Below are positions 46,586 to 55,290 of a DNA stretch of 64,000 nucleotides, one piece after another; position 1 is the first letter of the stretch, and every line of letters begins with the position of its first letter. Position numbers and translations under genes: made by a program. The notes beneath the pieces are model-generated. The model saw only the letters and a list, made by a program, of their open reading frames with translations. It was not told where the DNA came from and made no database searches. Source of the stretch: Spongiibacter marinus (GTDB taxonomy: Bacteria; Pseudomonadota; Gammaproteobacteria; Pseudomonadales; Spongiibacteraceae); contig NZ_JAFBBD010000002.1 of the NCBI RefSeq assembly GCF_016906995.1, positions 83,572-147,571 on the forward strand. Direction: 5' to 3'.

Positions 46586-46617
46586 GGCGAGCATCCTTAT
46601 TTTTACAGGTATGCGCC

Positions 46618-46646
46618 ATAGACGAACCGCGTTCGCCATTGTTACA
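46618..46646 (-). promoter_or_regulatory. ECF-type promoter of doxX-sigma-antisigma
   Basis: On the minus strand TGTAAC (46641-46646), 16 bases, then CGTCTAT (46618-46624), 32 bases before the ATG. It matches the promoter on the other side of this gap and resembles the TGTAACC...CGTC form I recall for SigF-type ECF promoters. Confidence 0.7.
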
Positions 46647-46692
46647 CCGTCTGGAAATATTCCAGCGATGCCAATAAAAATTATTAATTCGC

Positions 46693-46721
46693 TGTAACAA
46701 CTTTCTCTGTGAGTCATCTAT
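46693..46721 (+). promoter_or_regulatory. ECF-type promoter of the EGKCG peptide gene
   Basis: TGTAAC (46693-46698), 16 bases, then CATCTAT (46715-46721), about 60 bases before the ATG. Same -35, same spacing and all but one base of the -10 of the divergent doxX promoter. Confidence 0.65.
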
Positions 46722-46782
46722 GCTGTAACGCAGGTGCTTTTCGCTGGCGTCAATTAAACTTTCTAAACGAGGTAGTACATCC

Positions 46783-47154
46783 ATGAATAAATCAAAAATG
46801 ACAGCACTGACCGCCGCCATGTTCGCTTCAAGTCTTGCTTCCGCTGCGGTGAGCGATAGCGGCAACCCCTTCAGTGCGCAATCGCTGAGCAGTGGCTATC
46901 AACAAGTGGATTTTGGTAAGCACGCTGAGGGTAAATGCGGCGAAGGCAAGTGTGGTGGCAAAAAGGCCAGCGACGAAGGTAAATGCGGCGAGGGCAAGTG
47001 CGGTGGCAAAAAAGCCAGCGACGAAGGTAAGTGCGGCGAAGGCAAATGTGGCGGCAACAAAGCCCGTGACGAAGGCAAGTGCGGCGAGGGTAAATGTGGC
47101 GGCAACAAAGCCCGTGACGAAGGCAAGTGTGGCGAAGGTAAGTGCGGCCACTAA
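46783..47154 (+). CDS. Secreted Cys-rich peptide with ten EGKCG motifs (HvfA/oxazolin-type precursor)
   Basis: 123 aa. A signal peptide (MTALTAAMFASSLASA) is followed by a short spacer and then five tandem 16-residue units EGKCGEGKCGGKKASD with slight variants, the last cut short, giving ten EGKCG motifs. Haemophilus HvfA has the same motif; there the cysteines are converted by an MNIO (DUF692) enzyme into copper-binding oxazolone-thioamide groups. The usual HvfB (MNIO) and HvfC partners are not in this window; only the DoxX protein is adjacent. A role in copper sequestration is an inference. Confidence 0.85.
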   Translation: MNKSKMTALTAAMFASSLASAAVSDSGNPFSAQSLSSGYQQVDFGKHAEGKCGEGKCGGKKASDEGKCGEGKCGGKKASDEGKCGEGKCGGNKARDEGKCGEGKCGGNKARDEGKCGEGKCGH

Positions 47155-47158
47155 ATTC

Positions 47159-47190
47159 GTGGCGGCAATAGCGCCGCCCACTCCTCTTTT
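47159..47190 (+). terminator. Probable terminator of EGKCG peptide gene
   Basis: GGCGGC/GCCGCC hairpin (47161-47178) just after the stop, followed by a pyrimidine-rich CTCCTCTTTT. Confidence 0.4.
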
Positions 47191-47258
47191 CTGGTAAAGG
47201 TCGCCAGCGCTATTTATAGTGTTCGGCGGCTGCGCCACAGCGCAGTCCTATTATCGGT

Positions 47259-48164
47259 ATGTTGGGCGGTGTTGTGGCAGGTTTTCCTTTTCGATTTTCA
47301 CAAGACAGGCGGCGCTTAGCCATTGGCGTTGGCTTGTCCCTGCTCACTGTTTTCCTGTCGGCGACCGTTGCCGCGGTCGGTAAACATTTGTCGGGAATGC
47401 AGGTGCCGGTATCGGCAATGATCGTTGCCCAATACAGCATATCCTTTGTTTTTACCCTGCCCAGTGTTGCGCGCGGCGGCGTTGCCAGCTTGCGTAGTGA
47501 GCGCCTGCCCATGCATTTTTTGAGGGGGTTAAGTGGGGTTGCATGCTTCTACTTCTACTTTTTCGCGCTCAGTAAAATCTCACTGTTAGAAGCCACGCTG
47601 CTGCGCAACAGCGCACCATTGATGGTGCCGCTGTTAATATTTTTGGCGTTGCGAGAGCCGGTGAGCCGTCGCAGCTTGCCACCCTTACTGCTGGGTTTTG
47701 CCGGGGTGGTGTTGGTGCTGCGGCCGGGCTTTGCGGAGTTGAGTATCTGGCATTTGGTTGCGCTGGGCTCGGGCTTGGGCCTGGCTATTTCTATGATTAC
47801 CACGCGTATGTTGGCGTCCACTGAACCCGCAAATCGGATCTTGTTCTATTACTTTGCCGTGTCCCTGATGGTCAGCGTGCCGTTTTTTCTCTGGCAGGGC
47901 GGCGACGTGCATCTCTCGGCCTACCCTTGGTTGCTGTATATGGGGGTGGTGATCTATTTGTGCTTTCTGCTGTACACCTGGGCTTATCGTTATGCCTCGG
48001 CATCGGTGCTCGCGCCGACCAGTTATTTTGCGGTGGTCTTTGGCGGGCTGCTGGATTGGCTGATCTGGGGGCTGCTGCCAGATACGCTCACACTGATTGG
48101 CATTGCGCTGGTGATTCTTGGCGGTGTGATGGTTGTCGGCGGCCGCGATGATGCCAAAACATAA
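47259..48164 (+). CDS. EamA/DMT-family transporter
   Basis: 301 aa, ten predicted membrane helices in two EamA repeats. FYFYFFALSKISLLEATLLRNSAPL and the second-repeat ending ASVLAPTSYFAVVFGGLLDW (as separate parts) are typical drug/metabolite transporter blocks. Inner membrane; substrate unknown. Confidence 0.88.
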   Translation: MLGGVVAGFPFRFSQDRRRLAIGVGLSLLTVFLSATVAAVGKHLSGMQVPVSAMIVAQYSISFVFTLPSVARGGVASLRSERLPMHFLRGLSGVACFYFYFFALSKISLLEATLLRNSAPLMVPLLIFLALREPVSRRSLPPLLLGFAGVVLVLRPGFAELSIWHLVALGSGLGLAISMITTRMLASTEPANRILFYYFAVSLMVSVPFFLWQGGDVHLSAYPWLLYMGVVIYLCFLLYTWAYRYASASVLAPTSYFAVVFGGLLDWLIWGLLPDTLTLIGIALVILGGVMVVGGRDDAKT

Positions 48165-48171
48165 GTAGTGC

Positions 48172-49854
48172 TCATAGGCTCTTGTACAGCGGCGCGAGGG
48201 CCGGTTTGGCGGGACTCTCGGCCTGCTGCTTTCTGTAGGTCGCTGCGGTCTGTAGCAACGCGGCGTAATCCACACAGGGCTCGGCGGCGCGATAAAGTTC
48301 GGCGTTGATATTGTCAACGTGAGTGGCAAAGGTGGGTTCGTGGGCGACGAGCTCCGCTAAACTGCGATAGCCGTCCTGCTGGTGAGAGGCCCAGTCTTGT
48401 AACGCCGCTCTCGCGGCGCGGGCATCGCGCTGTTTGCACGCCTTTTTCAGCCTTTGGTAAGCCGCCTTTTCGTGTTGGTCATTCTTCTTCTCAACATCCC
48501 GGAGAGGAGGCTCTGTGCGATCACGACGACGGAGCAGCGCCCACAGGCAGAGAAGATTGGTGCAAATTAATAGGGCAATAATTATCCGGTAGGGTGTCAG
48601 TGCCGTGTGTGCGCTGGTTGCCGGGCCACTGAGCGGGGTTGCCGAGGGCGCAGCATGCGACGCTGCGGTTTCGATGGCCTCATCACCGGACGCGCCCGGT
48701 GCGGGGCTTACAACTAACTCCCGGGCGGGTAATACCGCAAGCTCGGCGCGGTTAGTGCGCGTGTTCCACCAGGCAAGCTTTATTTCGGGTAGGGTGTAGC
48801 GCCCGGCTTCATTGGCGATTATCGCCGTGGATTCGCTGCGCAGGCCGACCAGTATTTGTTCATCTTTGTTATTTTGCAGCACTGGCTGGTCAGGGTAGAG
48901 CTTGGCCCCTGCCAGGTCGTAGCGAGGCAGTGCAGGTAGCTGCGCTGCCATCAGCCCCTCGGCGCGAATATCCACGCGACGGGTAGTCGACTCGCCCACC
49001 TGCAGTTGTTCGGGGTCACTGCTCCACTCTTCAAAAATCTCTACGTTGCCCGCGGGCAGCCATAGTGCGCCGTCGAAGTCTGCCGGTGGAGATTGAATAT
49101 CAATCTCCATGGGGGGGCTGCGACGTACCAGTAAACGGCCTGGGTCTAACAGTGAAGGGCGGTAGCTTTCCACGCGCGCTTGCAGCGTCAACGCAGGTAT
49201 CTCCAATGTGCCACTGCGCTGAGGAAAAACGGCGTAGCGGCGTTCAATAACCTGAAAGCTGCGGCCATCAATGCGTTGGCGGTAACGACTCTCCCCTAGT
49301 GATTCGACCAGGGCATTGTCGACTTCCAGGGGATCCAGGGTGGCGTCGAGAAAATTCACCGAGCTGTATAGCTTGACGCTGTATTCCAGCATTTGCTGAA
49401 CATAGCCGCGACGCGGCGTGATATCCGCCTCTAACCACACTTGGCGATTGTCAGTATTCTGGCGTCGCGCGCTGTTTGACGGCGTGACGCGGATACTTAT
49501 GGCCTTGGTTTGTTTGTTGCCCATGGTGATGGCGGGGATGGTCAGGTCGCCTTCGCGTTTCGGGGCCAGCGTGTAGTCCCACTGACGGCTGCTGCTGATT
49601 TTGCCGTTGACGATATTGGTGCGGCTGCTCTGCTGTCGGTTCAGAATATGGAAATCAGTGCTCAGCTCGCTTACATCGGGCTCGCCGCTGAATAAAATGC
49701 TGTCGGCTGACAAGGTGAGGTTGAGGGTTTCCTCCAGGGCGACTTGATTGCGGTCAACCGTGGCACGTACTGTGGTCTCGGCCTGCGCGAGGCCGCTACA
49801 GCAAAGCGCAAAAAAGCTCAGCCACAAGGTCGCTAGATACTTAATACGGGGCAT
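48172..49854 (-). CDS. batD: BatD-family protein
   Basis: 560 aa from ATG 49854. A signal peptide ends at GLAQA, followed by ATVDRNQVALEETLNLTLS and repeated beta-sandwich domains (oxygen tolerance/BatD). One membrane helix (about residues 405-425) and a cytoplasmic tail follow. BatD is exported and anchored and works with BatA and BatB in stress tolerance. Overlaps the batBC gene by 14 bases; last gene of the operon. Confidence 0.9.
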   Translation of the reverse strand: MPRIKYLATLWLSFFALCCSGLAQAETTVRATVDRNQVALEETLNLTLSADSILFSGEPDVSELSTDFHILNRQQSSRTNIVNGKISSSRQWDYTLAPKREGDLTIPAITMGNKQTKAISIRVTPSNSARRQNTDNRQVWLEADITPRRGYVQQMLEYSVKLYSSVNFLDATLDPLEVDNALVESLGESRYRQRIDGRSFQVIERRYAVFPQRSGTLEIPALTLQARVESYRPSLLDPGRLLVRRSPPMEIDIQSPPADFDGALWLPAGNVEIFEEWSSDPEQLQVGESTTRRVDIRAEGLMAAQLPALPRYDLAGAKLYPDQPVLQNNKDEQILVGLRSESTAIIANEAGRYTLPEIKLAWWNTRTNRAELAVLPARELVVSPAPGASGDEAIETAASHAAPSATPLSGPATSAHTALTPYRIIIALLICTNLLCLWALLRRRDRTEPPLRDVEKKNDQHEKAAYQRLKKACKQRDARAARAALQDWASHQQDGYRSLAELVAHEPTFATHVDNINAELYRAAEPCVDYAALLQTAATYRKQQAESPAKPALAPLYKSL

Positions 49855-51790
49855 AGTTTTCGGCCTCCGGCAGCTCGCCTTGGCGGCGGCGCTGATCATA
49901 TTGGTATTGGAATTTGTTGCGAAGCAGCGTATCCGAGCTGTCAGGAATATTTCTCAGCCACTGCTCTTGCGCCTGTTCTTCCTCTGACAGCGGCGCCTGA
50001 GCGGCACCGGCAGCAGGCGCTGCTTTGGCATTTTCAGTGGGTGTAGTGCCGTCGCTTTGTCGGGCGAAGGCGTCGTTTTGCGCATCGTCATTCTCACCGC
50101 GTTGTTGCGCGTGCTGCTCGGCGAGAGCCTTCTGGTTCGCTGTGTTTTCTGAAGCAGGTGCGGCGTCGGAGTCGTCGGTGCCTGGATCCTCTGATGGGGC
50201 GGCTTGCTGTTCCCCCGACGACTGTTGCGGGTTTTCGCCTGCGTTGGTGGCATTGTTGTCAGCCGTCGCGTTGTTACTTTGCGGGTCGCCGCCTTGATTT
50301 GCCTGGTTCGGCGCACCGGCGTCGCCTTGTTCTTGGTTATCAGCGTCTTGATTTTGAGAGCTCTGGTTTTCAGAGTTCTGATTTTCAGAACCTTCGTTTT
50401 CAGAACCCTGGTTTTCAGATCCTTGGCCGCCGCCTTGCTGCTGTTGTTCTGTTAATTGCTCTACTAATGCCTTGTTGGCTTTGGCATCGGCCATGTCGGG
50501 CTGGCGTTGTAATGCTTGATCGTAGGCCTTCAAGGCCTCGTCCAGTTTTCCCGCCTTGGCCAGTGCGTTGCCACGGTTATAGTGAGCGTCAGCGGAGTCT
50601 CGCTCTGCGAAAGCATCCGCCGCCGCGGCATAGTTGCCGGCGCGATAGTGGGCGCTGCCGCGCCACATTGGATCGCGGAACATGTCGGCGGCTTCTGCGG
50701 GCGCATCCTGAAAGCGCTGCATTGCTTGTTGATCGGCTGTTTTCCACGGGTGCTGCCAGTCCAGCGCATAGCTGTGCTCGGGCTGGGTGAGTATCGCGAG
50801 GAATACAATCAGCATGGCACCGCGCCGGAAGGCGAGCAGGGCACAGGGCAGCAGGAGCACGGCTAACCACTGGCCGCCGTCTTGCCACTGCTCGAAGGTT
50901 TGCTGCTGTGTACTCTCTTCAAATTGTTGGCTGCCCGCTGCCAGTTTGCGCAGGGCGGAATCGCCCAGTGGGGCGCTTAAGTTAATGTACTGCCCCCCGG
51001 CCTTGCGGGCCAGGGCCTGCATCAAGGCCTCTGGCATACTGGCGACGATGGTGTTGCCTTGTGAGTCCTTTAAAAAGCCCCCTTCCGGCAGGGGGATAGG
51101 CGCGCCCTGTTCACTGCCCACACCGATAATTGAAACCGGGTAAGAGGACTGGTCGACAAAGCCCTCCAGCCCCTTTAGCTGCTGTGCAGAAAAGCCATCG
51201 CCGATAAGCAGAATGTGGCCGCTGGGGCTGCCCGCATTGTCGAGTAGCTGCTGCGCCTGGACGAGTCCGCTAAGGGGGTTGCTGCCTTGCACAGGCATCA
51301 TAGCTGGATGGAGGGAGGGCAGCAGCGTATTGAGGGTGTTGCCATCATCGGTGAGCGGCGCTACCACAAAGGCGTCGCCCGCACTGGCCACCAAGCCTGT
51401 TTGGCCGTCGGCGCGCAGTGCCAGCAGATCGCGTATGGCATATTTAGCCCGCTGCAGGCGCGACGGTTGTAGGTCTTCGGCAAGCATGGAGGGTGACAGG
51501 TCCAGCACAATCGCCAAGCCGCCTCGGTCTTCCAATACGGGGCTGGGCAGGCGTTGCCAGCTCGGCCCCATCAGCGCTAGCCAGCACAACAGCCCCGCAA
51601 AGAACACTGGCCACAGGCGCCGAGAATAGCGGCCTTGCGGCTGCTCAAGGAGGTGGGGCAATAAGCTCGGGTCGATAAATTGCTGCCACTGCTGCGCCGA
51701 GCGCTGCTGGCGAAGGTGCAGCCACAAGCACAGTAGTATTGGCAGTGCGCTCCACACCCACTCGGGACGCAACCAGTGTAGCGTTATCAT
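49841..51790 (-). CDS. BatB-BatC fusion: VWA domain plus TPR protein
   Basis: 649 aa. Two N-terminal membrane helices, a von Willebrand A domain with MIDAS IVLDLSPSM (residues about 92-100), a third membrane segment near 310, then TPR repeats (AHYNRGNALAKAGKLDEA). A long low-complexity tail follows, with repeats of SENQGSEN type and many Gln/Asn. BatB and BatC are separate genes in some bacteria and fused here. It overlaps batA by four bases. Confidence 0.92.
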   Translation of the reverse strand: MITLHWLRPEWVWSALPILLCLWLHLRQQRSAQQWQQFIDPSLLPHLLEQPQGRYSRRLWPVFFAGLLCWLALMGPSWQRLPSPVLEDRGGLAIVLDLSPSMLAEDLQPSRLQRAKYAIRDLLALRADGQTGLVASAGDAFVVAPLTDDGNTLNTLLPSLHPAMMPVQGSNPLSGLVQAQQLLDNAGSPSGHILLIGDGFSAQQLKGLEGFVDQSSYPVSIIGVGSEQGAPIPLPEGGFLKDSQGNTIVASMPEALMQALARKAGGQYINLSAPLGDSALRKLAAGSQQFEESTQQQTFEQWQDGGQWLAVLLLPCALLAFRRGAMLIVFLAILTQPEHSYALDWQHPWKTADQQAMQRFQDAPAEAADMFRDPMWRGSAHYRAGNYAAAADAFAERDSADAHYNRGNALAKAGKLDEALKAYDQALQRQPDMADAKANKALVEQLTEQQQQGGGQGSENQGSENEGSENQNSENQSSQNQDADNQEQGDAGAPNQANQGGDPQSNNATADNNATNAGENPQQSSGEQQAAPSEDPGTDDSDAAPASENTANQKALAEQHAQQRGENDDAQNDAFARQSDGTTPTENAKAAPAAGAAQAPLSEEEQAQEQWLRNIPDSSDTLLRNKFQYQYDQRRRQGELPEAENYAPY

Positions 51791-52791
51791 TGCGATCTCC
51801 TTTGCGCCAGGGCAATCGACAGCGCTGTTATTAGCGCAGCGGTCAACGGCCAGTGGAGGAGGGAGCGTCGCGGCCGAATTTGTTGCTGTTCCTGCTCAAT
51901 TGGCTCTAGTGCGGCAATGGCATTGTAGGCCGCTTGCAGTTCTTCTGTGTTGCGCGCGCGGTAATATTCGCCTCCAGTTTGGTGGGCGATCTCTCGCAGT
52001 GTTTTTTCATCCAGGTCGGCAGAGGGGTTAATTTTGCGCGCCCCCAGCCGACTGCCAAAAAGCCCTGGTACTTCCATTTCCGTTGCCCCGACACCAATGG
52101 TGTAAATGCGGATATTCTCCCGCTGGGCTACGGCGGCCGCCTCTAAGGGCGGTAGGGTGCTGGCGGTGTCGGCACCGTCAGTTAATAAAATTACCACGCG
52201 GCTGTTTTCCGGACGTTTGCGCAGTCGTTTGATGGCAAAGCCAATGGCATCGCCGATGGCGGTTTGTTTGCCAGCGAAGCCAACCTGGGCCTCGTCCATT
52301 AACTGGCCGAGAGTCGCCAAGTCGAAAGAGAGCGGAGATTGAATGTAGGCGCGCGAGCCGAATAGTATGAGTCCGAGCTTGTCGCCTTGGCGCTGGCGAA
52401 CAAATTCGTTGACGACTGCCTTTACCACAGTAATGCGAGGCAGGGCGCTGCCTTGAACTTTCATATCTTGCTGGGCCATCGATCCTGAGATATCGACCGC
52501 CAGCATTAGATCCCTGCCGGTGCTGGGAAGCGCCTGAGGCTCACCCACCCAATGTGGGCCACTGGCGGCGACAAGCAGACTGAGCCAGAGCAGCCAATGT
52601 GCAATGACAAGCGGGCTTTTGGTGTTTTTTATGCTGAGGCTTTCGCGGTCGCGAAGCTGCAGCAGTTGGTGGTAAAACGGCACTCGCAGGGCGCTTCGAG
52701 CGGCCTGCTCGCTTGGGGGCTTGCTCAGTGCCCTAACGATGAGTGGCAGGGGCAGCAGCAACAGCAGCCATGGCCACTGTAAACTCAGCAT
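51787..52791 (-). CDS. batA: BatA-family VWA membrane protein
   Basis: 334 aa from ATG 52791 with AGGAG nine bases upstream. N-terminal membrane segments (PWLLLLLPLPLIVRAL), VWA domain with MIDAS LAVDISGSM and TDGADTAST, and a C-terminal membrane helix. Typical BatA, partner of BatB. Overlaps its neighbours at both ends. Confidence 0.92.
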   Translation of the reverse strand: MLSLQWPWLLLLLPLPLIVRALSKPPSEQAARSALRVPFYHQLLQLRDRESLSIKNTKSPLVIAHWLLWLSLLVAASGPHWVGEPQALPSTGRDLMLAVDISGSMAQQDMKVQGSALPRITVVKAVVNEFVRQRQGDKLGLILFGSRAYIQSPLSFDLATLGQLMDEAQVGFAGKQTAIGDAIGFAIKRLRKRPENSRVVILLTDGADTASTLPPLEAAAVAQRENIRIYTIGVGATEMEVPGLFGSRLGARKINPSADLDEKTLREIAHQTGGEYYRARNTEELQAAYNAIAALEPIEQEQQQIRPRRSLLHWPLTAALITALSIALAQRRSQ

Positions 52792-53267
52792 CCCTTCGCT
52801 CTCCTGTGCGTGCGTAGCCATGTGCTTACTGACTTATACAGCCCGTCGCGATCAGTCAGCTGTGCCGTTGCCTGATAAGCGGCAGTCTCCAGTTCGGCAA
52901 TCTCCTCGGAAGTAAACACCGGGTACTTGCAGTAACTATTTAATAGCTCGCACCAGGTATCGCCTCGCGCAGTAGCGGCGCGTTGGCCATCAAGCTGTAA
53001 AGCGACTCGGCGCAGCAATTGATTGGCGCTTGCGGCGTAAAGGCTATCATCGCCTTGTTGTGAGAGCTTTTCGAGTTCGGCCAGCGCGGCGCGGCGATAG
53101 GCGTTGCGGTTGTAGCAGCGGCGCCAATACAGCGCACCGGCGAGGGCGAACAATAACGCCAGTCCGAGCAGGGCAAACCAGCCCCAGGCCCAGGGAAAAT
53201 CAGCGGGCGGTGGCGGTAGGTGAATGTCGGCGAGTTGGACCAATGGGTCTGTGGGCCTTGGCGTCAT
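52785..53267 (-). CDS. DUF4381 membrane protein of Bat operon
   Basis: 160 aa. LVQLADIHLPPPPADFPWA followed by one membrane helix (WFALLGLALLFALAGALYW) and a cytoplasmic helical part is the DUF4381 pattern seen between DUF58 and BatA genes. Role unknown. Confidence 0.88.
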   Translation of the reverse strand: MTPRPTDPLVQLADIHLPPPPADFPWAWGWFALLGLALLFALAGALYWRRCYNRNAYRRAALAELEKLSQQGDDSLYAASANQLLRRVALQLDGQRAATARGDTWCELLNSYCKYPVFTSEEIAELETAAYQATAQLTDRDGLYKSVSTWLRTHRRAKGC

Positions 53268-54208
53268 GTTAGCCGGATCTCCCTGCTGAGGATTTCCAGT
53301 AGGTCGTCATCGGTACTCAGTGGTAGCAAAACAACACCCAGCTGACGCAGTTGTTGTTGAAGCGCTTGCTGGGCCTGTGCAATGTGATCGCGGTAGTGCT
53401 GTTGTAGCCGCTGGTCGATATTAATGACCGAACGCTGCTGGCCATCGCTGAGGGGCAGCGCACCTTGCAGCGGCAAGCGCAGCTCGAGCGGGTCGTTGAT
53501 GCCCAGCGCGACAATGTCGTTGTGACGTGACAGCAACAGCAATTGCTTGTGGGCCTGGTCATCGTAGTCGTGAAAATCGCTCAAGATAAACACTGACGAG
53601 CCCGGCCTGGTGATACGCCGAAGTTCCTCTAGCGCTGACGATAGGGGTTGCTTATCCGCAGCGGGCGCTTGGAGTAGCCGCTCGCTGTACTCGCAGGCGC
53701 TGTTTAACAAGTGCAGTACTGCTCGGCTGCTACGCTTTGGGCGGAACTCGTTGTGGCGGTCGTCGGAAAAAATAAGGCCGCCGACTCGGTCATTGCTGTC
53801 CAGACCATTCCATGCCAGCAGCGCCGCGGCGTGGCAGGCCATGACTGACTTAAAGCAATGGCGGCTGCCAAAGGCCATCGGCCGACGCTGGTCCAGGCAA
53901 ATAACAATCGGCCGCTCGCGCTCTTCTTCAAACACGCGGGTGTGCGGCTTTGTGGTGCGCGCGGTTACCCGCCAGTCGATGTGGCGAATCTCGTCGCCGC
54001 CCTGGTAAGCGCGCAGTTGTTGGAAGCTTAAACCGCGACCTTTGAAGGGCGCCGGGTGATTGCCGGTTTGTCGGGCGACGTGGCGCCGTTGTTGGCGCAG
54101 GCGAAGTTGCCGTGCGGTCAGTCTGGCGGCTATCAGCGCAGCGCGGTTAACACTCGCACCGCGAACTACGTAGTTCATCGATTCTGTTGAAGACGTCGCT
54201 TTGGCCAT
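53264..54208 (-). CDS. DUF58-domain protein
   Basis: 314 aa. GRGLSFQQLRAYQGGDEIRHIDWRVTART (in two parts around residue 60) is the DUF58 signature, followed by a VWA-like fold with VICLDQRRPM. Cytoplasmic partner of MoxR ATPases. Overlaps DUF4381 by four bases. Confidence 0.92.
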   Translation of the reverse strand: MAKATSSTESMNYVVRGASVNRAALIAARLTARQLRLRQQRRHVARQTGNHPAPFKGRGLSFQQLRAYQGGDEIRHIDWRVTARTTKPHTRVFEEERERPIVICLDQRRPMAFGSRHCFKSVMACHAAALLAWNGLDSNDRVGGLIFSDDRHNEFRPKRSSRAVLHLLNSACEYSERLLQAPAADKQPLSSALEELRRITRPGSSVFILSDFHDYDDQAHKQLLLLSRHNDIVALGINDPLELRLPLQGALPLSDGQQRSVINIDQRLQQHYRDHIAQAQQALQQQLRQLGVVLLPLSTDDDLLEILSREIRLT

Positions 54209-54214
54209 AGCGGT

Positions 54215-55171
54215 TTAGGCAACGGGTACGCAATGAATCAGTCGGTCTATCAATTGGTCGCGGGCAACGCCCTCTGCCTCGGCGGCAAAGCTGATAATTA
54301 AACGGTGGCGGAGCACGTCGTGGGCAACAGCTTGGACATCGTCCGGGCTAACGTAGTCGCGGCCGGCCAGCCAGGCATGGGCACGGGAGCAGCGGTCCAG
54401 GGCGATGGTGGCTCGCGGGCTGGCGCCGACATCGAGCCACTGGTCGAGTTGTTGATCCCACTGGCCAGCATTGCGCGTCGCGATGACTAGTTGCACGATG
54501 TACTGCTCCACGGCATCGGCCATATGAATATCCAAAGCCTGCTGTCTTGCCGAAAATATCGCCTGCTGACTAATTTGCGGGGCGGCGCTTTGCTCGCCCT
54601 GGGCCTCGTTGCGTACGCTGCGCAGTATGGCCAGCTCGGCTTCTGCGCTGGGGTAGTCGACATTGACATGCATCAGGAAGCGGTCGAGCTGGGCCTCTGG
54701 CAGTGGGTAGGTGCCCTCTTGCTCAAGCGGGTTTTGGGTTGCCATTACCAAGAACAAGGAGTCCAGGGCGTAGCTGTGGCTGCCGACGCTGACCTGCCTT
54801 TCCGCCATGGCTTCCAGCAGTGCGGATTGCACTTTAGCCGGGGCCCGGTTGATCTCGTCGGCCAGCAACAGATTGTGGAATATGGGGCCGCGCTGGAACT
54901 CAAACACGCCGGTTTCGGGGCGATAGATTTCGCTACCGGTGACATCGCCAGGTAGCAGGTCCGGGGTGAACTGAATGCGCTGGAAGCTGCCCTCTATTGC
55001 ATCGGAGAGGGTTTTGATCGCCTTGGTTTTCGCCAGGCCGGGGGCGCCTTCAACCAGCAGGTGGCCGTCTGCCAACAGGGCAATAAGCAGGCGTTGGGTG
55101 AGTTGCTGCTGGCCGATAATCTGGCTGTTCAACCAGTCGTGGAGCTGGCTGATGTGTTGGTGTTCGGTCAT
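54215..55171 (-). CDS. MoxR-family AAA ATPase
   Basis: 318 aa. Walker A EGAPGLAKTK (residues 38-47), FTPDLLPGDVTG, Walker B LLADEINRAP, sensor 1 VMATQNPLEQEG. First gene of the six-gene Bat operon (moxR, DUF58, DUF4381, batA, batBC, batD). It acts as a chaperone-like ATPase for VWA proteins. Confidence 0.95.
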   Translation of the reverse strand: MTEHQHISQLHDWLNSQIIGQQQLTQRLLIALLADGHLLVEGAPGLAKTKAIKTLSDAIEGSFQRIQFTPDLLPGDVTGSEIYRPETGVFEFQRGPIFHNLLLADEINRAPAKVQSALLEAMAERQVSVGSHSYALDSLFLVMATQNPLEQEGTYPLPEAQLDRFLMHVNVDYPSAEAELAILRSVRNEAQGEQSAAPQISQQAIFSARQQALDIHMADAVEQYIVQLVIATRNAGQWDQQLDQWLDVGASPRATIALDRCSRAHAWLAGRDYVSPDDVQAVAHDVLRHRLIISFAAEAEGVARDQLIDRLIHCVPVA

Positions 55172-55290
55172 TTAAGGTCTACCTGTGACAATATTCTTAT
55201 GTGCCCGATGGTGGGGGCATTTGTGCCATTTTCAAGCGCTGCAGGGCCGTGGTTTAGCAATGCGCCGCGATCAATAGACTGCGAGCGGCC

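Noticed and set aside
46899..47126. Leftward Pro/Ser-rich repeat frame
   Set aside because: Mirror of the EGKCG coding repeats.
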